Source: Caulobacteraceae bacterium
GTDB taxonomy: Bacteria; Pseudomonadota; Alphaproteobacteria; Caulobacterales; Caulobacteraceae
NCBI GenBank assembly: GCA_947475415.1
Contig: CANJLH010000003.1
Span: forward strand, 124,001-188,000
Length of the DNA stretch: 64,000 bases
Reading direction: 5' to 3'
Part shown: positions 53,158 through 62,935 of the stretch, piece after piece
Layout: each line of letters opens with the position of its first letter
Position numbering within the stretch: the stretch's first letter is position 1
The notes under the pieces: model-generated
Seen by the model: only the letters and a program-made list of their open reading frames with translations
Told to the model about the DNA's origin: nothing
Database searches by the model: none
Translations under genes and position numbers: made by a program

Positions 53158-53826
53158 TCAGGCGGCTTCCTTGACCTTGGCCCGCGCCAGGAACGGGGCG
53201 AGGCGGGCGGTGCGGTGGTTGACGAAGGGGGCGGTAGAGGCCTCGGCGTGGGATCCCACCAGCACGGTGGTCATGCCCAGGGCCGCGGCGGGCGCGAGGT
53301 TGCGTTCGGAATCTTCGAAGAAGGCGGTGGCGGCGGGCGCCACACCATGTTCGGCGACCATGCGCGCGAAGGGCGCGGGATCGGGCTTAGGCGTATAGTC
53401 GAAGCTCGCGATGTGGAACACTTCGTCGAACAGGTGTTCCAGGCCCAGGTGGCCCAGAACCCGTCGGGCGTGGACGTCATCGGCGTTGGTGAAGATCAGC
53501 CGCCGACCAGGCAGCCGATGAAGCGCAGCCAGCAGGTCCGTGTCATGCGACAGGACCTCCAGCGACAGGTCGTGGAACAAGGCGTGGAACTCGGCCGGAT
53601 CGACCCCGTGGTTCTTGACCATGCCGCTCATGGTGAGTCCGTGCTCGGCCAGATAGGTCTTCTGCAGCGCATAGGCCTCGTCATGGGCCAGTCCGGTCAC
53701 CTTGGCCACGAAGTCGGTCATCCGCCCCTCCACCTGGCGCATGAAGCCCGACTCGGCCGGATAGAGGGTGTTGTCCAGGTCGAACAGCCAGGTGTTGATG
53801 TGGGTGAGGTCGGCCGGGTCGCTCAT
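53158..53826 (-). CDS. HAD-family pyrimidine 5'-nucleotidase-like hydrolase
   Basis: 222 aa. Motif 1 [11 protein letters not shown] with both catalytic Asp, motif 2 TNAD, motif 3 Lys/Asp region [12 protein letters not shown], motif 4 FFEDSERNL. It resembles the pyrimidine 5'-nucleotidase (SDT1/YjjG) group. It is fixed between argB and dapD in related genomes, with no metabolic link established. ATGA overlap with argB. Confidence 0.9.
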   Translation of the reverse strand: MSDPADLTHINTWLFDLDNTLYPAESGFMRQVEGRMTDFVAKVTGLAHDEAYALQKTYLAEHGLTMSGMVKNHGVDPAEFHALFHDLSLEVLSHDTDLLAALHRLPGRRLIFTNADDVHARRVLGHLGLEHLFDEVFHIASFDYTPKPDPAPFARMVAEHGVAPAATAFFEDSERNLAPAAALGMTTVLVGSHAEASTAPFVNHRTARLAPFLARAKVKEAA

Positions 53827-54737
53827 CGGAAGATCATGGTGCCGGCGCCGTGCTCGGTGAACAGCTCCACCAGCATGGCGTGGGGCCGGCGTCCGTCCAG
53901 GATCACCACCGCCTCGATGCCCGCCTCGGCGGCTGCGATGGCGGTTTCAAGCTTGGGGATCATGCCGCCAGTGGCGGTGCCGTCAGCGATGGCGGCCCGG
54001 GCGTCAGCGACGCTCATTTGGCGGATCAGCTCGCCCCGCTTGTCCAGTACGCCCGCCACATCAGTGAGCAGCAACATCCGCTTGGCTTTCAGCGCCCCGC
54101 CCAGCGCGCCGGCCACGGTGTCGGCGTTGATGTTGTAGGTGTCGCCGTCGGCGGACACACCGATCGGCGCCACCACCGGGATGTATTGCTGCTCGGCCCT
54201 GATCAGCGCTTCGATAAGGTGCGGATCGATCAGCTTGGGCTCGCCCACGAAACCCAGGTCGACGGCTTCGTCCTTGCCCGTGTCCGGGTTCTTGCGGGTG
54301 CGCACGGCCTTTTCCACGGTGATCAGCCGCGCATCCTTGCCCGACAGGCCCACCCCGCGCACGTCGGCCTCGGCCCCGGCGATGGTGATCCAGTTGGCGA
54401 TCTCCTTGTTGATCGCCCCGGACAGAACCATCTCGGCCACTTCCATGGTCGCCGCGTCAGTGACACGCAAACCGTCGATGAAAGTCGACTGCACCCCCGC
54501 GCGCTTCAGCATGGCCGAGATCTGCGGCCCGCCGCCGTGAACGATCACCGGATGCAGGCCCAGCATCTTGAGCAGCACCGCGTCGGCGGCGAACAGCCTG
54601 GCCACCGCCTCCTCGCCCATGGCGTGGCCGCCATATTTGATCACCACGGTCTCGCGGTTGTAGCGCTGGATGTAGGGCAGCGCCTCGGCCAGGGTTCTGG
54701 CGGTCGCCCAGCCGGGCTCTTGGGCTTGTTCTGTCAC
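53823..54737 (-). CDS. argB: Acetylglutamate kinase
   Basis: 304 aa. Second step of arginine synthesis, phosphorylating N-acetylglutamate. [49 protein letters not shown] and [29 protein letters not shown] match the amino-acid kinase fold in order. Length fits the arginine-sensitive type with an N-terminal helix. First gene of the argB-HAD-dapD-dapE operon. Confidence 0.97.
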   Translation of the reverse strand: MTEQAQEPGWATARTLAEALPYIQRYNRETVVIKYGGHAMGEEAVARLFAADAVLLKMLGLHPVIVHGGGPQISAMLKRAGVQSTFIDGLRVTDAATMEVAEMVLSGAINKEIANWITIAGAEADVRGVGLSGKDARLITVEKAVRTRKNPDTGKDEAVDLGFVGEPKLIDPHLIEALIRAEQQYIPVVAPIGVSADGDTYNINADTVAGALGGALKAKRMLLLTDVAGVLDKRGELIRQMSVADARAAIADGTATGGMIPKLETAIAAAEAGIEAVVILDGRRPHAMLVELFTEHGAGTMIFR

Positions 54738-54795
54738 GGGCGGGCTCCGGAAATTCCAGCGGTGCGATAGCGGACCACGCCGCTGGTGTCACGTT

Positions 54796-55398
54796 CTACG
54801 CGGGTCGGCGCGCGCGCATGGCCTGGGCGATGGTGCCGTCATCCAGCCAGTCAAGTTCACCCCCCACCGGCACGCCGCGGGCCAGCATGGTGACCGCGAC
54901 GCCACAGGCCGTCAGGCGTTCGGCCAGGTAGTGGGCGGTTGTCTGGCCGTCCACCGTGGCCGGCAGGGCGAGAACCACTTCGCGCACCACCCCGTCCGCC
55001 GCCCGAGCGGTGAGTTCACCCACGCGCAGCGCTTCCGGACCCATCCCGTCCAGGGCGGAAAGCAGCCCGCCCAGCACGTGATAGCGGCCTCGAAACGCCC
55101 CGGCGCGCTCCATCGCCCAAAGCGCGCCCACCTCCTCCACCACGCACATCAGGGCGCCGTCGCGACCTGAGTCGGCGCAGATGGCGCAAGGATCCTGGGT
55201 GTCCAGCGCCCCACATGTCCCGCAGGTCTTCACCCGCGCGGCCGCGTCCGCCATCGCCGAGGCCAGCGGACCCAGCAATTGCTCGCGCTTCTTCAGGAGC
55301 GCCAGCGCCGCGCGCCGGGCCGACCTCGGACCCAGCCCCGGCAATTTGGCCAGGAGCCCGATCAGCCGCTCGATCTCAGGTCCCGCGGCGGCGGCCAA
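54796..55398 (-). CDS. recR: Recombination mediator RecR
   Basis: 200 aa. Helix-hairpin-helix [17 protein letters not shown], a four-Cys zinc finger [16 protein letters not shown], and the Toprim domain beginning [19 protein letters not shown]. Acts with RecO/RecF to load RecA on gaps. It starts at TTG 55398, one base past the AMP ligase stop, with GGGAG nine bases upstream. recO and dnaX are not adjacent here. Confidence 0.95.
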   Translation of the reverse strand: MAAAAGPEIERLIGLLAKLPGLGPRSARRAALALLKKREQLLGPLASAMADAAARVKTCGTCGALDTQDPCAICADSGRDGALMCVVEEVGALWAMERAGAFRGRYHVLGGLLSALDGMGPEALRVGELTARAADGVVREVVLALPATVDGQTTAHYLAERLTACGVAVTMLARGVPVGGELDWLDDGTIAQAMRARRPA

Positions 55399-55399
55399 A

Positions 55400-57133
55400 C
55401 TAGGGGGCTCCCACGTTCTCGGCCTTCAGGCGGGCCTCCAGCATCGGGATGAGCGCCGACTTGACGATCTTGCCCGAACCCGTGAGTGGGAATTCCTCCG
55501 GGGCGAGGGCGAACACCCGGCGAGGCACCTTGAAGGAGGAAAGCTGGGTCTTCAGCGCTTCACGGATGGCTTCGGGATCGAAGACCTGGCCTCCGCGGAT
55601 CTCCACCGCTGCGCACAGCAAAGAATCCTGCGCCTCCGGGTAAAGGCCTAACACCGCCGAGCGCGCAACGGAGGGAAGATTGTTGAGGGCGTGTTCGACC
55701 TCGAGCGGCGCGACATTGGCGCCCTTGACCTTGATCATCTCGCCGATGCGGTTGGAGAAGAACAGGTAGCCGTCCTCATCGCGGCGGCAGAGATCGCCCG
55801 TGGCGTACCAGCCGTCTGCTGTGAACACGCTTTCACGCTCGCGCTTGTTGATGCCCTGCATGAGGTTGTAGCCGGACACTTCGACCTCGCCCACCTGGTT
55901 GGCCGGCAACTCCTCGCGGGTGATTTGGTCGACAATGCGAACTCTGACTCCGGCCATTTGGCGGCCGCAGCACTCCAGCTTGTCATCAGGCAACAGTTGG
56001 CCGGAGGGCATTGAGGTGTGGGCCGAAACAGTCTCGGTCATGCCGTAGGAACGCGGGACCTGGTGCGGATGCGGATGAACCGGCGTCCAATCCTTGCGCT
56101 GCTCGGTCATGAACTTCAGCCCCTGCGGCGTGCGCCGGGCGAAGGCCCCACAGTCATTGCTTTCACGCACGATCTCATAACCGGCCGCGGCCAGGTCCGG
56201 GTCATTGCGCAGCACGGCCATATAGGTCTCAGCGCTGCAGACGGCGTTGACGCCGTGCGCCTCGATCAGCCGCACCGCCGCGGCGCCGGAGTCATTCTCG
56301 GGCGTATAGATCGGCCGCCCACCCAGCAGACACTGGAAGACGCTGGCCGCCAGACCCGCCACCCAGAAGAACGGTCGCACGCCTATGCAGACATCTCCCT
56401 CGCCCAGCGGCCAGAAGTGGAATGCCTTCTGATAGGAATGGCGGATCATGGCGCCATGCGTATGCAACACCCCCTTGGGTTCCGCCGTGGAGCCGGAAGT
56501 GTGGATGATGCAAAGCAGGTCCGCCGGCGTGACGTTCTGCTCCAGCCGCGCCAGAAAGCCTGAGTCGAATTGGGGATTTGCCTCGGCCGCCGCGCGCAGG
56601 GTTTGAGGCCCCGGTTGCGACCAGGTCCGCGCGCCCTCCCCCCAGACCAGGATCTGGCGCAGGTAAGGGGCCTCGGGCAGCACCAGCCGACCCGGCGTCT
56701 GTCCCTTCAGGGTCGGCAGCGCCTCCTCCAGCCGGGCCAGATAATCGTGGCGCAGGTAGCTGTCGGCGATGATCAAGGTGTGGATGTCGGCGTGACTCAG
56801 GACCCAGCGCAGCTCCGGCGCCTGGTAGAGGGTCGAAAGCGGCGCCACCAATGCGCCGATGCGGGCGGCGGCCATGAAGGCCGCGACAAAGTCCGGACCG
56901 TTGGGCAGCATCACCGCCACCCGGGCGCCCTTGGTCACTCCCATCGCCAGCAGGCCGCGGGCGTAGAGGGCCGAACGCGCTTCCAGTCCCTTGAAGCTAA
57001 GTTGATCGTCAGCGCGCCAGTGGGCGACACGATCTCCGTACTGCTCGGCGACCCAATGAAGCAGGTTGGGAACCGTGGGCGCAAAGGGGGGCTCCGGACG
57101 CTCCCGCGGATGTTCCTGGACCTCGCGCTGCAT
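55400..57133 (-). CDS. Acyl-CoA synthetase / AMP-dependent ligase
   Basis: 577 aa ANL enzyme. AMP-binding motif [46 protein letters not shown] and GKIVKSAL (catalytic Lys) are complete. Resembles acetoacetate/medium-chain or benzoate-type CoA ligases; substrate uncertain. Start ATG 57133 ([14 protein letters not shown]) follows GGGGGGAG. It lies beside a group of CoA-transferase, hydratase and SDR genes further along the same strand and may activate the acid they use. Confidence 0.9.
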   Translation of the reverse strand: MQREVQEHPRERPEPPFAPTVPNLLHWVAEQYGDRVAHWRADDQLSFKGLEARSALYARGLLAMGVTKGARVAVMLPNGPDFVAAFMAAARIGALVAPLSTLYQAPELRWVLSHADIHTLIIADSYLRHDYLARLEEALPTLKGQTPGRLVLPEAPYLRQILVWGEGARTWSQPGPQTLRAAAEANPQFDSGFLARLEQNVTPADLLCIIHTSGSTAEPKGVLHTHGAMIRHSYQKAFHFWPLGEGDVCIGVRPFFWVAGLAASVFQCLLGGRPIYTPENDSGAAAVRLIEAHGVNAVCSAETYMAVLRNDPDLAAAGYEIVRESNDCGAFARRTPQGLKFMTEQRKDWTPVHPHPHQVPRSYGMTETVSAHTSMPSGQLLPDDKLECCGRQMAGVRVRIVDQITREELPANQVGEVEVSGYNLMQGINKRERESVFTADGWYATGDLCRRDEDGYLFFSNRIGEMIKVKGANVAPLEVEHALNNLPSVARSAVLGLYPEAQDSLLCAAVEIRGGQVFDPEAIREALKTQLSSFKVPRRVFALAPEEFPLTGSGKIVKSALIPMLEARLKAENVGAP

Positions 57134-57218
57134 GTGTCTCCCCCCGGCTGTCGCCAAGCCAATCGCAGACGCGCGGCGCGGCGGCAAGGCCCGCCGGGCG
57201 GTCTGGGACGGCCGCCAG

Positions 57219-57356
57219 CTACTCCTTTGGCGGTTCCTCGGCGGCAAGGTCGTTGGGCGGGTTTGGCCGAGCGGAATGCTTGCCCTCCCGACGCAGCCAC
57301 CAGACCAAAGCGCCTAACGGCGCGAACAGGGCGACGATGCCGAGGAGTTCCATCAT
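57219..57356 (-). CDS. Possible 45-aa single-helix membrane protein
   Basis: MMELLGIVALFAPLGALVWW is a single membrane segment followed by a charged tail (LRREGKHSARPNPPNDLAAEEPPKE). The stop at 57219 is 86 bases upstream of the AMP ligase start. No strong ribosome site (only CCACAGCC precedes it). A plausible small gene on hydropathy grounds only. Confidence 0.4.
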   Translation of the reverse strand: MMELLGIVALFAPLGALVWWLRREGKHSARPNPPNDLAAEEPPKE

Positions 57357-57510
57357 GGCTGTGGATCCAGACGCGATACAGACGGGGCGCGCTCTATACG
57401 CGATCTGGCGCAATTTGCGTAGGCGGCGCCGTTCATCGTCACTTCACCTGGCATACGAAAAGTGGCTGATCTGAAATCGTCTCCAAGAACCGGAAGTGCT
57501 AGCAGGCCGC

Positions 57511-57975
57511 ATGAACCGCAGATTCCCCCTTGTGCTGGTGTCCCTTGCCCTGCTGGCGGCGCCTGCGTTTGCCGAAGATGACCCCATGAGCCCCCTGGCG
57601 ATCCGCAAGCGCAGCTTCGCCGACATGGGCGCGGCCTTCAAAGCGATCAACGACCAGATGAAGCAGCCGCGGCCGGTCATGATGCTGGTCAAGGCCTATG
57701 CCCAGCAACTGGTCCGCTATTCGAAAGAGCCTGCGCCCGGCGTCTGGTTCGCCCCCGGAAGCGGGCCAGCGCCCGGCGTGAAGACCTCCGCAAAGACCGA
57801 GATCTGGTCAAGGCCGGATGAATTCAACAAGTTATGGGCCGCCTACGGCGTGCAGGCGAACAAGCTGCTCGCCGCCGCGGCCGCCCGCGACGCCGACGCC
57901 GTCAGCCAGGCGGTGAAGGACACAGGCGCCAGTTGCGCAGCCTGTCACCGGGCTTTCAGGTCCGACGACAAGTAG
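57511..57975 (+). CDS. Cytochrome c (class II, c'/c556-like), periplasmic
   Basis: 154 aa. Signal peptide (RRFPLVLVSLALLAAPAFA), a helical bundle, and the haem-binding motif CAACH near the C-terminus (GASCAACHRAF), the arrangement of class II cytochromes c. Start ATG 57511; five upstream residues MLAGR are excluded. Convergent with the SDR gene at 57987. Role unknown: electron carrier or ligand sensor. Confidence 0.88.
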   Translation: MNRRFPLVLVSLALLAAPAFAEDDPMSPLAIRKRSFADMGAAFKAINDQMKQPRPVMMLVKAYAQQLVRYSKEPAPGVWFAPGSGPAPGVKTSAKTEIWSRPDEFNKLWAAYGVQANKLLAAAAARDADAVSQAVKDTGASCAACHRAFRSDDK

Positions 57976-57986
57976 GATCCAGGCAT

Positions 57987-58748
57987 TCAGCTAATCGGCC
58001 CGCCGCTAACGGCGATGGTCTGGCCGGTGATGAAACTCGCGCCCTTGGAGACCAGGAACAGGGTCGGCCATGCGATTTCGTCCACTTCGCCCGCCCTGCC
58101 CATCGGGTTGGCGCCGCCGGTGACGTCGGGATCCAGTTTGAGGCGGTCCATGGCTCGAAGGAAACCCTCCGACTTTATCGTCCCGCAGGCGATGCAGTTC
58201 ACCCGGATCTTGTAGGGGGCCATGTCGACGGACAGCACGGCGGTGAGATTATTCACGCCGGCCTTTGCCGCGCCATAGGGCGCGGAGTGCGGCACCGCGC
58301 GCAGCGAGGCCATCGAAGAGATGTTGACGATGGAGCCGCCGCGGACCCGCATATGCTTGCCGGCGGCCAGGGACAGCACCCAGACGCTGGTCAGGTTCAG
58401 CGCCACCATGTCGTTGAAGTCTTCGAGGGTCCAGGTATCCAGAGACTTGGCTCGGCTGCCCCCGGCGTTGTTGATCAGGATGTCCAGGCGGCCATAGGTC
58501 TCCATGGCCGCCTCCACCAGTCGCTCGCAGGCCTTGGCGTCCTTGACGTCGGTGGGAATGACGCTCGCGCGGCGGCCCCTGGCCAGCACCTCGGCGGCCG
58601 TCACCTCCAGCGGCTCGACCTTGCGCCCGGCCAGCACAAGGTCGGCTCCGTGGTCGGCTAGCAGATAGGCGATCGCCCGGCCGATGCCCGTTCCCGCGCC
58701 GGTGACGATGGCCACCTGGCCAGTCAGGTCGAATGGGTCAGTTTTCAT
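57987..58748 (-). CDS. SDR family oxidoreductase (3-oxoacyl-ACP reductase-like)
   Basis: 253 aa. VTGAGTGIGRAIAYLLADHGADLVLAGRK, NNAGG, Ser in VNISSMASL and Y-G-A-A-K at the active site, GQTIAVSGGPI C-terminus: complete classical SDR. The ATG 58748 overlaps the MaoC stop. Probably a beta-hydroxyacyl-CoA or alcohol dehydrogenase of the acyl-CoA cluster at 57-63 kb. Confidence 0.9.
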   Translation of the reverse strand: MKTDPFDLTGQVAIVTGAGTGIGRAIAYLLADHGADLVLAGRKVEPLEVTAAEVLARGRRASVIPTDVKDAKACERLVEAAMETYGRLDILINNAGGSRAKSLDTWTLEDFNDMVALNLTSVWVLSLAAGKHMRVRGGSIVNISSMASLRAVPHSAPYGAAKAGVNNLTAVLSVDMAPYKIRVNCIACGTIKSEGFLRAMDRLKLDPDVTGGANPMGRAGEVDEIAWPTLFLVSKGASFITGQTIAVSGGPIS

Positions 58749-59167
58749 AGGGCCTCCGCGAGTGTCATGGTCGCCGTGGTGGTGATCTGGCCGTCTGCGT
58801 CCCTGGACCACAGGTCAAGATCTACCAGTTCGACGCCGCCTTCGCGGCGGCGCGCCGTCACGCGGCCGCCACAGGTCACCGCACCAGGAAATGTGGGGCG
58901 GCGATAACGCACCGAATAGGCGCGGACGTCGGCGACCTCGGCCGGCGCCCATTCGGTGACCGCGCGGCACATGAAGGCGAACGTGAGCCAGCCGTGCACC
59001 ACCACGTCGGGATAGCCCTCGGCGATCATCCGCGGGTGATCCCAATGCACATAGGTATAGTCGTCCGAAGCGCCGGCGTATTTGACCAGCCCCAGCCGAT
59101 CGACCTCGGTGGCGAGCACCGGAATTTCCTGTCCTTCCACCACTTCTGCGAATTTTGCGATCCCCAT
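58745..59167 (-). CDS. MaoC-family enoyl-CoA hydratase, active subunit
   Basis: 140 aa hotdog protein. The (R)-hydratase motif is intact: DDYTYVHWDHPRMIAEGYPDVVVHGW carries the catalytic Asp and His. GAVTCGGRVTARRR follows. Adjacent to a FAS1-like partner nine bases upstream on the same strand that lacks these residues, which suggests a heteromeric hydratase for bulky acyl-CoA, as in ChsH1/ChsH2 (inference). Confidence 0.9.
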   Translation of the reverse strand: MGIAKFAEVVEGQEIPVLATEVDRLGLVKYAGASDDYTYVHWDHPRMIAEGYPDVVVHGWLTFAFMCRAVTEWAPAEVADVRAYSVRYRRPTFPGAVTCGGRVTARRREGGVELVDLDLWSRDADGQITTTATMTLAEAL

Positions 59168-59176
59168 GCCGGCCTC

Positions 59177-59644
59177 CTATTCGAAACTGACCGAAACCAC
59201 CCGCACCAGGGCCACGCGCTCGTCGCGCTGGTTGGTCAGGGTCAGTTCGGCCGCCTGGAACAGCAACTGGCCGTTGCGGCCTTCCTTCACATAGGCGTCA
59301 GCATACCGCGACATGCCGGAAATGACGTCCCCGGCGCAGATCGGGCGGTCATTGGTTACGACATCGTCCGAATGCAGGAACCTGGCGAAGGGGTGCTCAT
59401 AGTCCAGCAGACCCACGCCCAACAGCAGCGGCGGAAAGATCGACACATAGGTAGGCGGCGCGACAAGGGCGCCGAACCGCGTGGTTCGGGCGTAGGCCTC
59501 GTCGGTGTAGAGCGGCCGCGTCTCACCAATCGAATGCGCAAACTTGATGAGTTCGCCCGCCTCGACCCGGCGCGAGACCGGCCCCTTGGTGAGACCGATC
59601 CGTTTATGCATGCGCGCCAGATGGGGCGCCAGATCCACCGCCAT
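59177..59644 (-). CDS. MaoC-like/FAS1-like dehydratase domain, probable partner subunit
   Basis: 155 aa. N-terminal hotdog of the FAS1-like dehydratase family: GPVSRRVEAGELIKFAHSIGETRPLYTDEAYARTTRFGALVAPPTYVSIF. At the catalytic position PLY replaces PLH, and the HG of the hydratase motif is replaced by PPTY, so it is probably not catalytic by itself. In steroid and other bulky-substrate systems such proteins pair with a MaoC subunit; the next gene is that MaoC. Confidence 0.87.
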   Translation of the reverse strand: MAVDLAPHLARMHKRIGLTKGPVSRRVEAGELIKFAHSIGETRPLYTDEAYARTTRFGALVAPPTYVSIFPPLLLGVGLLDYEHPFARFLHSDDVVTNDRPICAGDVISGMSRYADAYVKEGRNGQLLFQAAELTLTNQRDERVALVRVVSVSFE

Positions 59645-59653
59645 GATGTCGTC

Positions 59654-62056
59654 CTAACCTAGCAGGATGACGCCCTTGGCGGCGTATTCCTGGATGTCCT
59701 GGTCCGAATAGCCGTAATCCCGCAGCACCTTCTCGGTGTGCTGACCGATCAAGATGCCAGCCTCCGCGCGAGTGGTCGAGCGGGAGAACTGCATGACCGA
59801 TTTCAGCCGCAGGTGTTCGCCGAACAGTGGATGCTCGACCTTTGTGGTCATGCCAAGCTGAATCGCCAGGCCACCCGGCGCCAACAGAACGTCCTGGGAG
59901 GTTCCCCTGGCCACCTCGACGCAAGCGACGTCGACGGCGGTGAGCTTCTGCTCCCATGCCGCCGCCGTGTCGGTCTTGAAGACTGCCGCCAGCCTTTCGG
60001 CCAGCCCTGGATCCCCGCGATCGCCAAGACCGGGGACCGCGACCTTGAGCGCCGTCCACTCCTGGTCACTCACCACGGCCAGGAACACCCAGCCCTCCGC
60101 GGCCTCATACAAGCGATAGAGCGACCCTAGGCCGTAGAGTTCAGCATCAGCTTCAGGCGCCGTGGGTCGGCCCTCATACTCGACCATGTCCTCGGAGAGA
60201 ATTTGAGCCACTGTGGTCATCATGGTGGTGATCACACCCTGGCCGCCCGCGCCGCGCGACCTCGCCAACAGCCCAAGCGCCTGACCGCAGCAGACCCCAA
60301 GGGATGCGAAACCGTCGGCGTGGCCGAGCGCTGTGTTGGCCGCGCCCATACGGATGGCGCCGTCCTTCACCTCATCCAGGGTCATGTCCGGGCTCTCGCG
60401 CACAGTGCTCTTGACGTTGCGCCGCGCGAGGCCTGAACCCGCGCCGATCGTGGGCGCATAGGCCGGCCGGTGTCCGTAGGGGCCACCGACACCGAAGCCC
60501 GGCGCCTGATGGTAGACCACGTTCGGATTGATCGCGCGCACAGTCGCCTCATCCAGCCCGAGCCGCCTGGCCACCCCGGCCCGAAAGGATTGCAGCACCA
60601 GATCGGCGCTCTCCAGGATCTTCCGCACGATGGCGACGCCGTCTGGCGTGCCGATGTCGACAGCGATGGATTCCTTGCCCTGGGTGACCTTGATCCCGCC
60701 GATCTCCGGCATGGCCAGCTGGAAACGGATCGGGTCGCCGTCCGGGGGTTCGATCTTGATGATCCGCGCGCCCAGGTCGGCCAGCAGGGTTATCCCAAAG
60801 GGCGCAGCGTAGAAGCTGCCCAGCTCGACGATGGTGACGCCGGCCAGAGGCAGGCCGGACGCCGGCGCGGCCGCTGCAGGCGCTGATGCCTTTGGCTGCG
60901 CTGCTTCAGTGCGCAGGCTTGCGCCGTGCTCGTCAAGCCTTGGCGGCGGCCGCAGGGCGGAACCGGGCGTGTCGCTCAGGCGAACAAAGGGTTTGGGCTG
61001 GCGCACCGGCCCAAACTCCGAGGTCTCGGAAACCGCCACCTGATCGTCGAACAGGAGTTGCGGATGATACAGCAGCTCGGTTCCAGAGCGGAACACCTCG
61101 GCGAACACATTGGGATGCTCATCGAAGGTCGCCTGCCATTCGGCCACCGTCTTGGCCCTAACCGCGCCCAGTAGGCGATCCCAGAACGCCTCGCGACGGT
61201 CGAGATTTTCGTCCTCCCACGCGTCGTTCCATTCCGGATCGTCCAGGCCGGTGGCCTCCAGGAAGGCGTTGAACAGCTTAGATGTCGCCTGTGAAAACTG
61301 CATCCAGCGGCCGTCCTTGGTCAGCCCTTGCAGCAGGCCATAGGACAGCCAGCTGTTCGGCACCCGCCGGGTTGCGTTGATCACCGGGGCGACTTTGAAG
61401 GCGTCCGGGTACTGGCGCGCCACATGCGCGACCATCCAGTTCCAGGTATCGTGGGCGGCGATCGCCTGCAGCAGGGTGGTCTCCACCCGTTGTCCTGCGC
61501 CGCTGGTTTCACGCTCATAGAGCGCGACCAGCGCGCCGGCGATGGCCAGCTCGGCGGCGCTGGTGGTGCAATAAGGTACGGTGGCGAAGCCTGGCCCGGT
61601 ACGCCGATGCAGAGCCGCGAAGCCGTCATACGCGCCGATCTTGGCCATCACGATGGCCTCATAGCCTTTCAGTCTCGCGAGCGGTCCTGTGCGCCCGAAC
61701 CCGGTGATGGTGGTGGTCACCAACCGCGGATTTTCCGCCGCAAGCTGCTCGTGGGCCAGGCCATGGCGCTCCAGCACGCCGGGGCGGAAGGTGTCGATCA
61801 ACAGATCCGCCCGCTGCGCCAGACCCTTTACCGCCGGATCGTCGAGGGTTGACTCAAGGCTTTTGGAGCCCCTCGACCAGATCGGCCAGCCCGCCTGATT
61901 GCGCAGAGGGCTGCCGCCCTTGGGCTCGACCAGCACCACTTCGGCGCCAAAATCGGCGAAGAACTGGCCCACGAAGGCGCCGCCAAGCGTGTTCGATAGG
62001 TTCAGAACCCTCAAACCCGCAAGCGCATCCTTAGGCCCGGCGACTTGCGCGCTCAT
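59654..62056 (-). CDS. Double-domain CaiB/BaiF (class III) CoA-transferase
   Basis: 800 aa, twice the usual length: residues about 10-380 (LAGLRVLNLSNTLGGAFVGQFFADFGAEVVLVEPKGG) and about 410-800 (LPLAGVTIVELGSFYAAPFGITLLADLGARIIKIEPPDGD) are two tandem family III domains. Each starts with the same Rossmann motif and continues through its middle region. Single-polypeptide fusions of two CaiB domains occur in related CoA-transferase families; only one half may be catalytic. Moves CoA between acyl-CoA and an acid. Confidence 0.9.
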   Translation of the reverse strand: MSAQVAGPKDALAGLRVLNLSNTLGGAFVGQFFADFGAEVVLVEPKGGSPLRNQAGWPIWSRGSKSLESTLDDPAVKGLAQRADLLIDTFRPGVLERHGLAHEQLAAENPRLVTTTITGFGRTGPLARLKGYEAIVMAKIGAYDGFAALHRRTGPGFATVPYCTTSAAELAIAGALVALYERETSGAGQRVETTLLQAIAAHDTWNWMVAHVARQYPDAFKVAPVINATRRVPNSWLSYGLLQGLTKDGRWMQFSQATSKLFNAFLEATGLDDPEWNDAWEDENLDRREAFWDRLLGAVRAKTVAEWQATFDEHPNVFAEVFRSGTELLYHPQLLFDDQVAVSETSEFGPVRQPKPFVRLSDTPGSALRPPPRLDEHGASLRTEAAQPKASAPAAAAPASGLPLAGVTIVELGSFYAAPFGITLLADLGARIIKIEPPDGDPIRFQLAMPEIGGIKVTQGKESIAVDIGTPDGVAIVRKILESADLVLQSFRAGVARRLGLDEATVRAINPNVVYHQAPGFGVGGPYGHRPAYAPTIGAGSGLARRNVKSTVRESPDMTLDEVKDGAIRMGAANTALGHADGFASLGVCCGQALGLLARSRGAGGQGVITTMMTTVAQILSEDMVEYEGRPTAPEADAELYGLGSLYRLYEAAEGWVFLAVVSDQEWTALKVAVPGLGDRGDPGLAERLAAVFKTDTAAAWEQKLTAVDVACVEVARGTSQDVLLAPGGLAIQLGMTTKVEHPLFGEHLRLKSVMQFSRSTTRAEAGILIGQHTEKVLRDYGYSDQDIQEYAAKGVILLG

Positions 62057-62131
62057 GGCGGCCCTCCCTTTGTTCTGTAGACTTGTACGGAACCCCTGCG
62101 TCCTGGGCCAGTAGACTTCACGCGCTGCGCC

Positions 62132-62869
62132 CTATCGGGCGTTCGCGCCACCGTCGATGTGCAGGGTCTGTCCGGTCACCCATGAGGCGTCCTCGCTGCA
62201 AAGGAAGCGGATCGCGCCGAAGAGGTCACGAGTATTGCCGACCCGTTTGATCGCCGCACCGGCGACAATCCGCTCGAACCCGGGAATCTGCCCCTTGGCG
62301 CCCTCAAAGGCCGAAATGCCGGGGGCGATGCAATTGACTGTGATCCCGTGCTCGCCGAGCGGCCGGGCCAGTCCCGAGGTCATGTGCTCCACAGCGTTCT
62401 TGGTGATCCCATAGCTGTCGCCACCGCCGGCGGACGCCACCGAGGAGACGTTGATGATCCGCCCCCAGCCATTCTGCTTCATCAGCGGATAGGCCGCCTG
62501 GCAACAGAATAACGTGCCGTTGACGTTCACCTTCCAGGCCGCGTCCCACATTTCGTCGGGACACTCCAGCAGACCGGCTTGCGCCAGGCCCCGCCAAAGG
62601 CCGGCGTTGTTGACCAGCACGTCGAGGCGCCCGAACGCCTCCATCGTGCGGTCCATCATGGCGCGGATGCTGGCTTTGTCGGTGATGTCCACATCCACTG
62701 CGATGGCCTTGCCGCCGGCCGACGCGGCGTCGGCCGCCGCGCCCTCCGCGCCCTTGATGTCGGCGACGACCACGTGGGCGCCCTCGCGGGCGAAATTGCG
62801 AGCGTAGTCGCGCCCAAGTCCGCGGGCGGCGCCCGTCACGATCACCACCCGCCCCGCCAGTTCCGACAT
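62132..62869 (-). CDS. SDR family oxidoreductase
   Basis: 245 aa. VTGAARGLGRDYARNFAREGAHVVVADIKG, NNAGLW, Ser-Ser in NVSSVASAGG, Y-G-I-T-K, TGQTLHIDGGANA: complete classical SDR. The start at 62869 (MSELAGRVV) is chosen over the longer frame. Located just upstream of the CoA-transferase on the same strand, 75 bases apart, part of the acyl-CoA cluster. Confidence 0.9.
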   Translation of the reverse strand: MSELAGRVVIVTGAARGLGRDYARNFAREGAHVVVADIKGAEGAAADAASAGGKAIAVDVDITDKASIRAMMDRTMEAFGRLDVLVNNAGLWRGLAQAGLLECPDEMWDAAWKVNVNGTLFCCQAAYPLMKQNGWGRIINVSSVASAGGGDSYGITKNAVEHMTSGLARPLGEHGITVNCIAPGISAFEGAKGQIPGFERIVAGAAIKRVGNTRDLFGAIRFLCSEDASWVTGQTLHIDGGANAR

Positions 62870-62935
62870 CGGTGCGCCCTTCGCTGCCAAGCCTTATCCA
62901 GCCTGCTTAGGCGGGTGCGCGGCCGCGCCGCAAGG

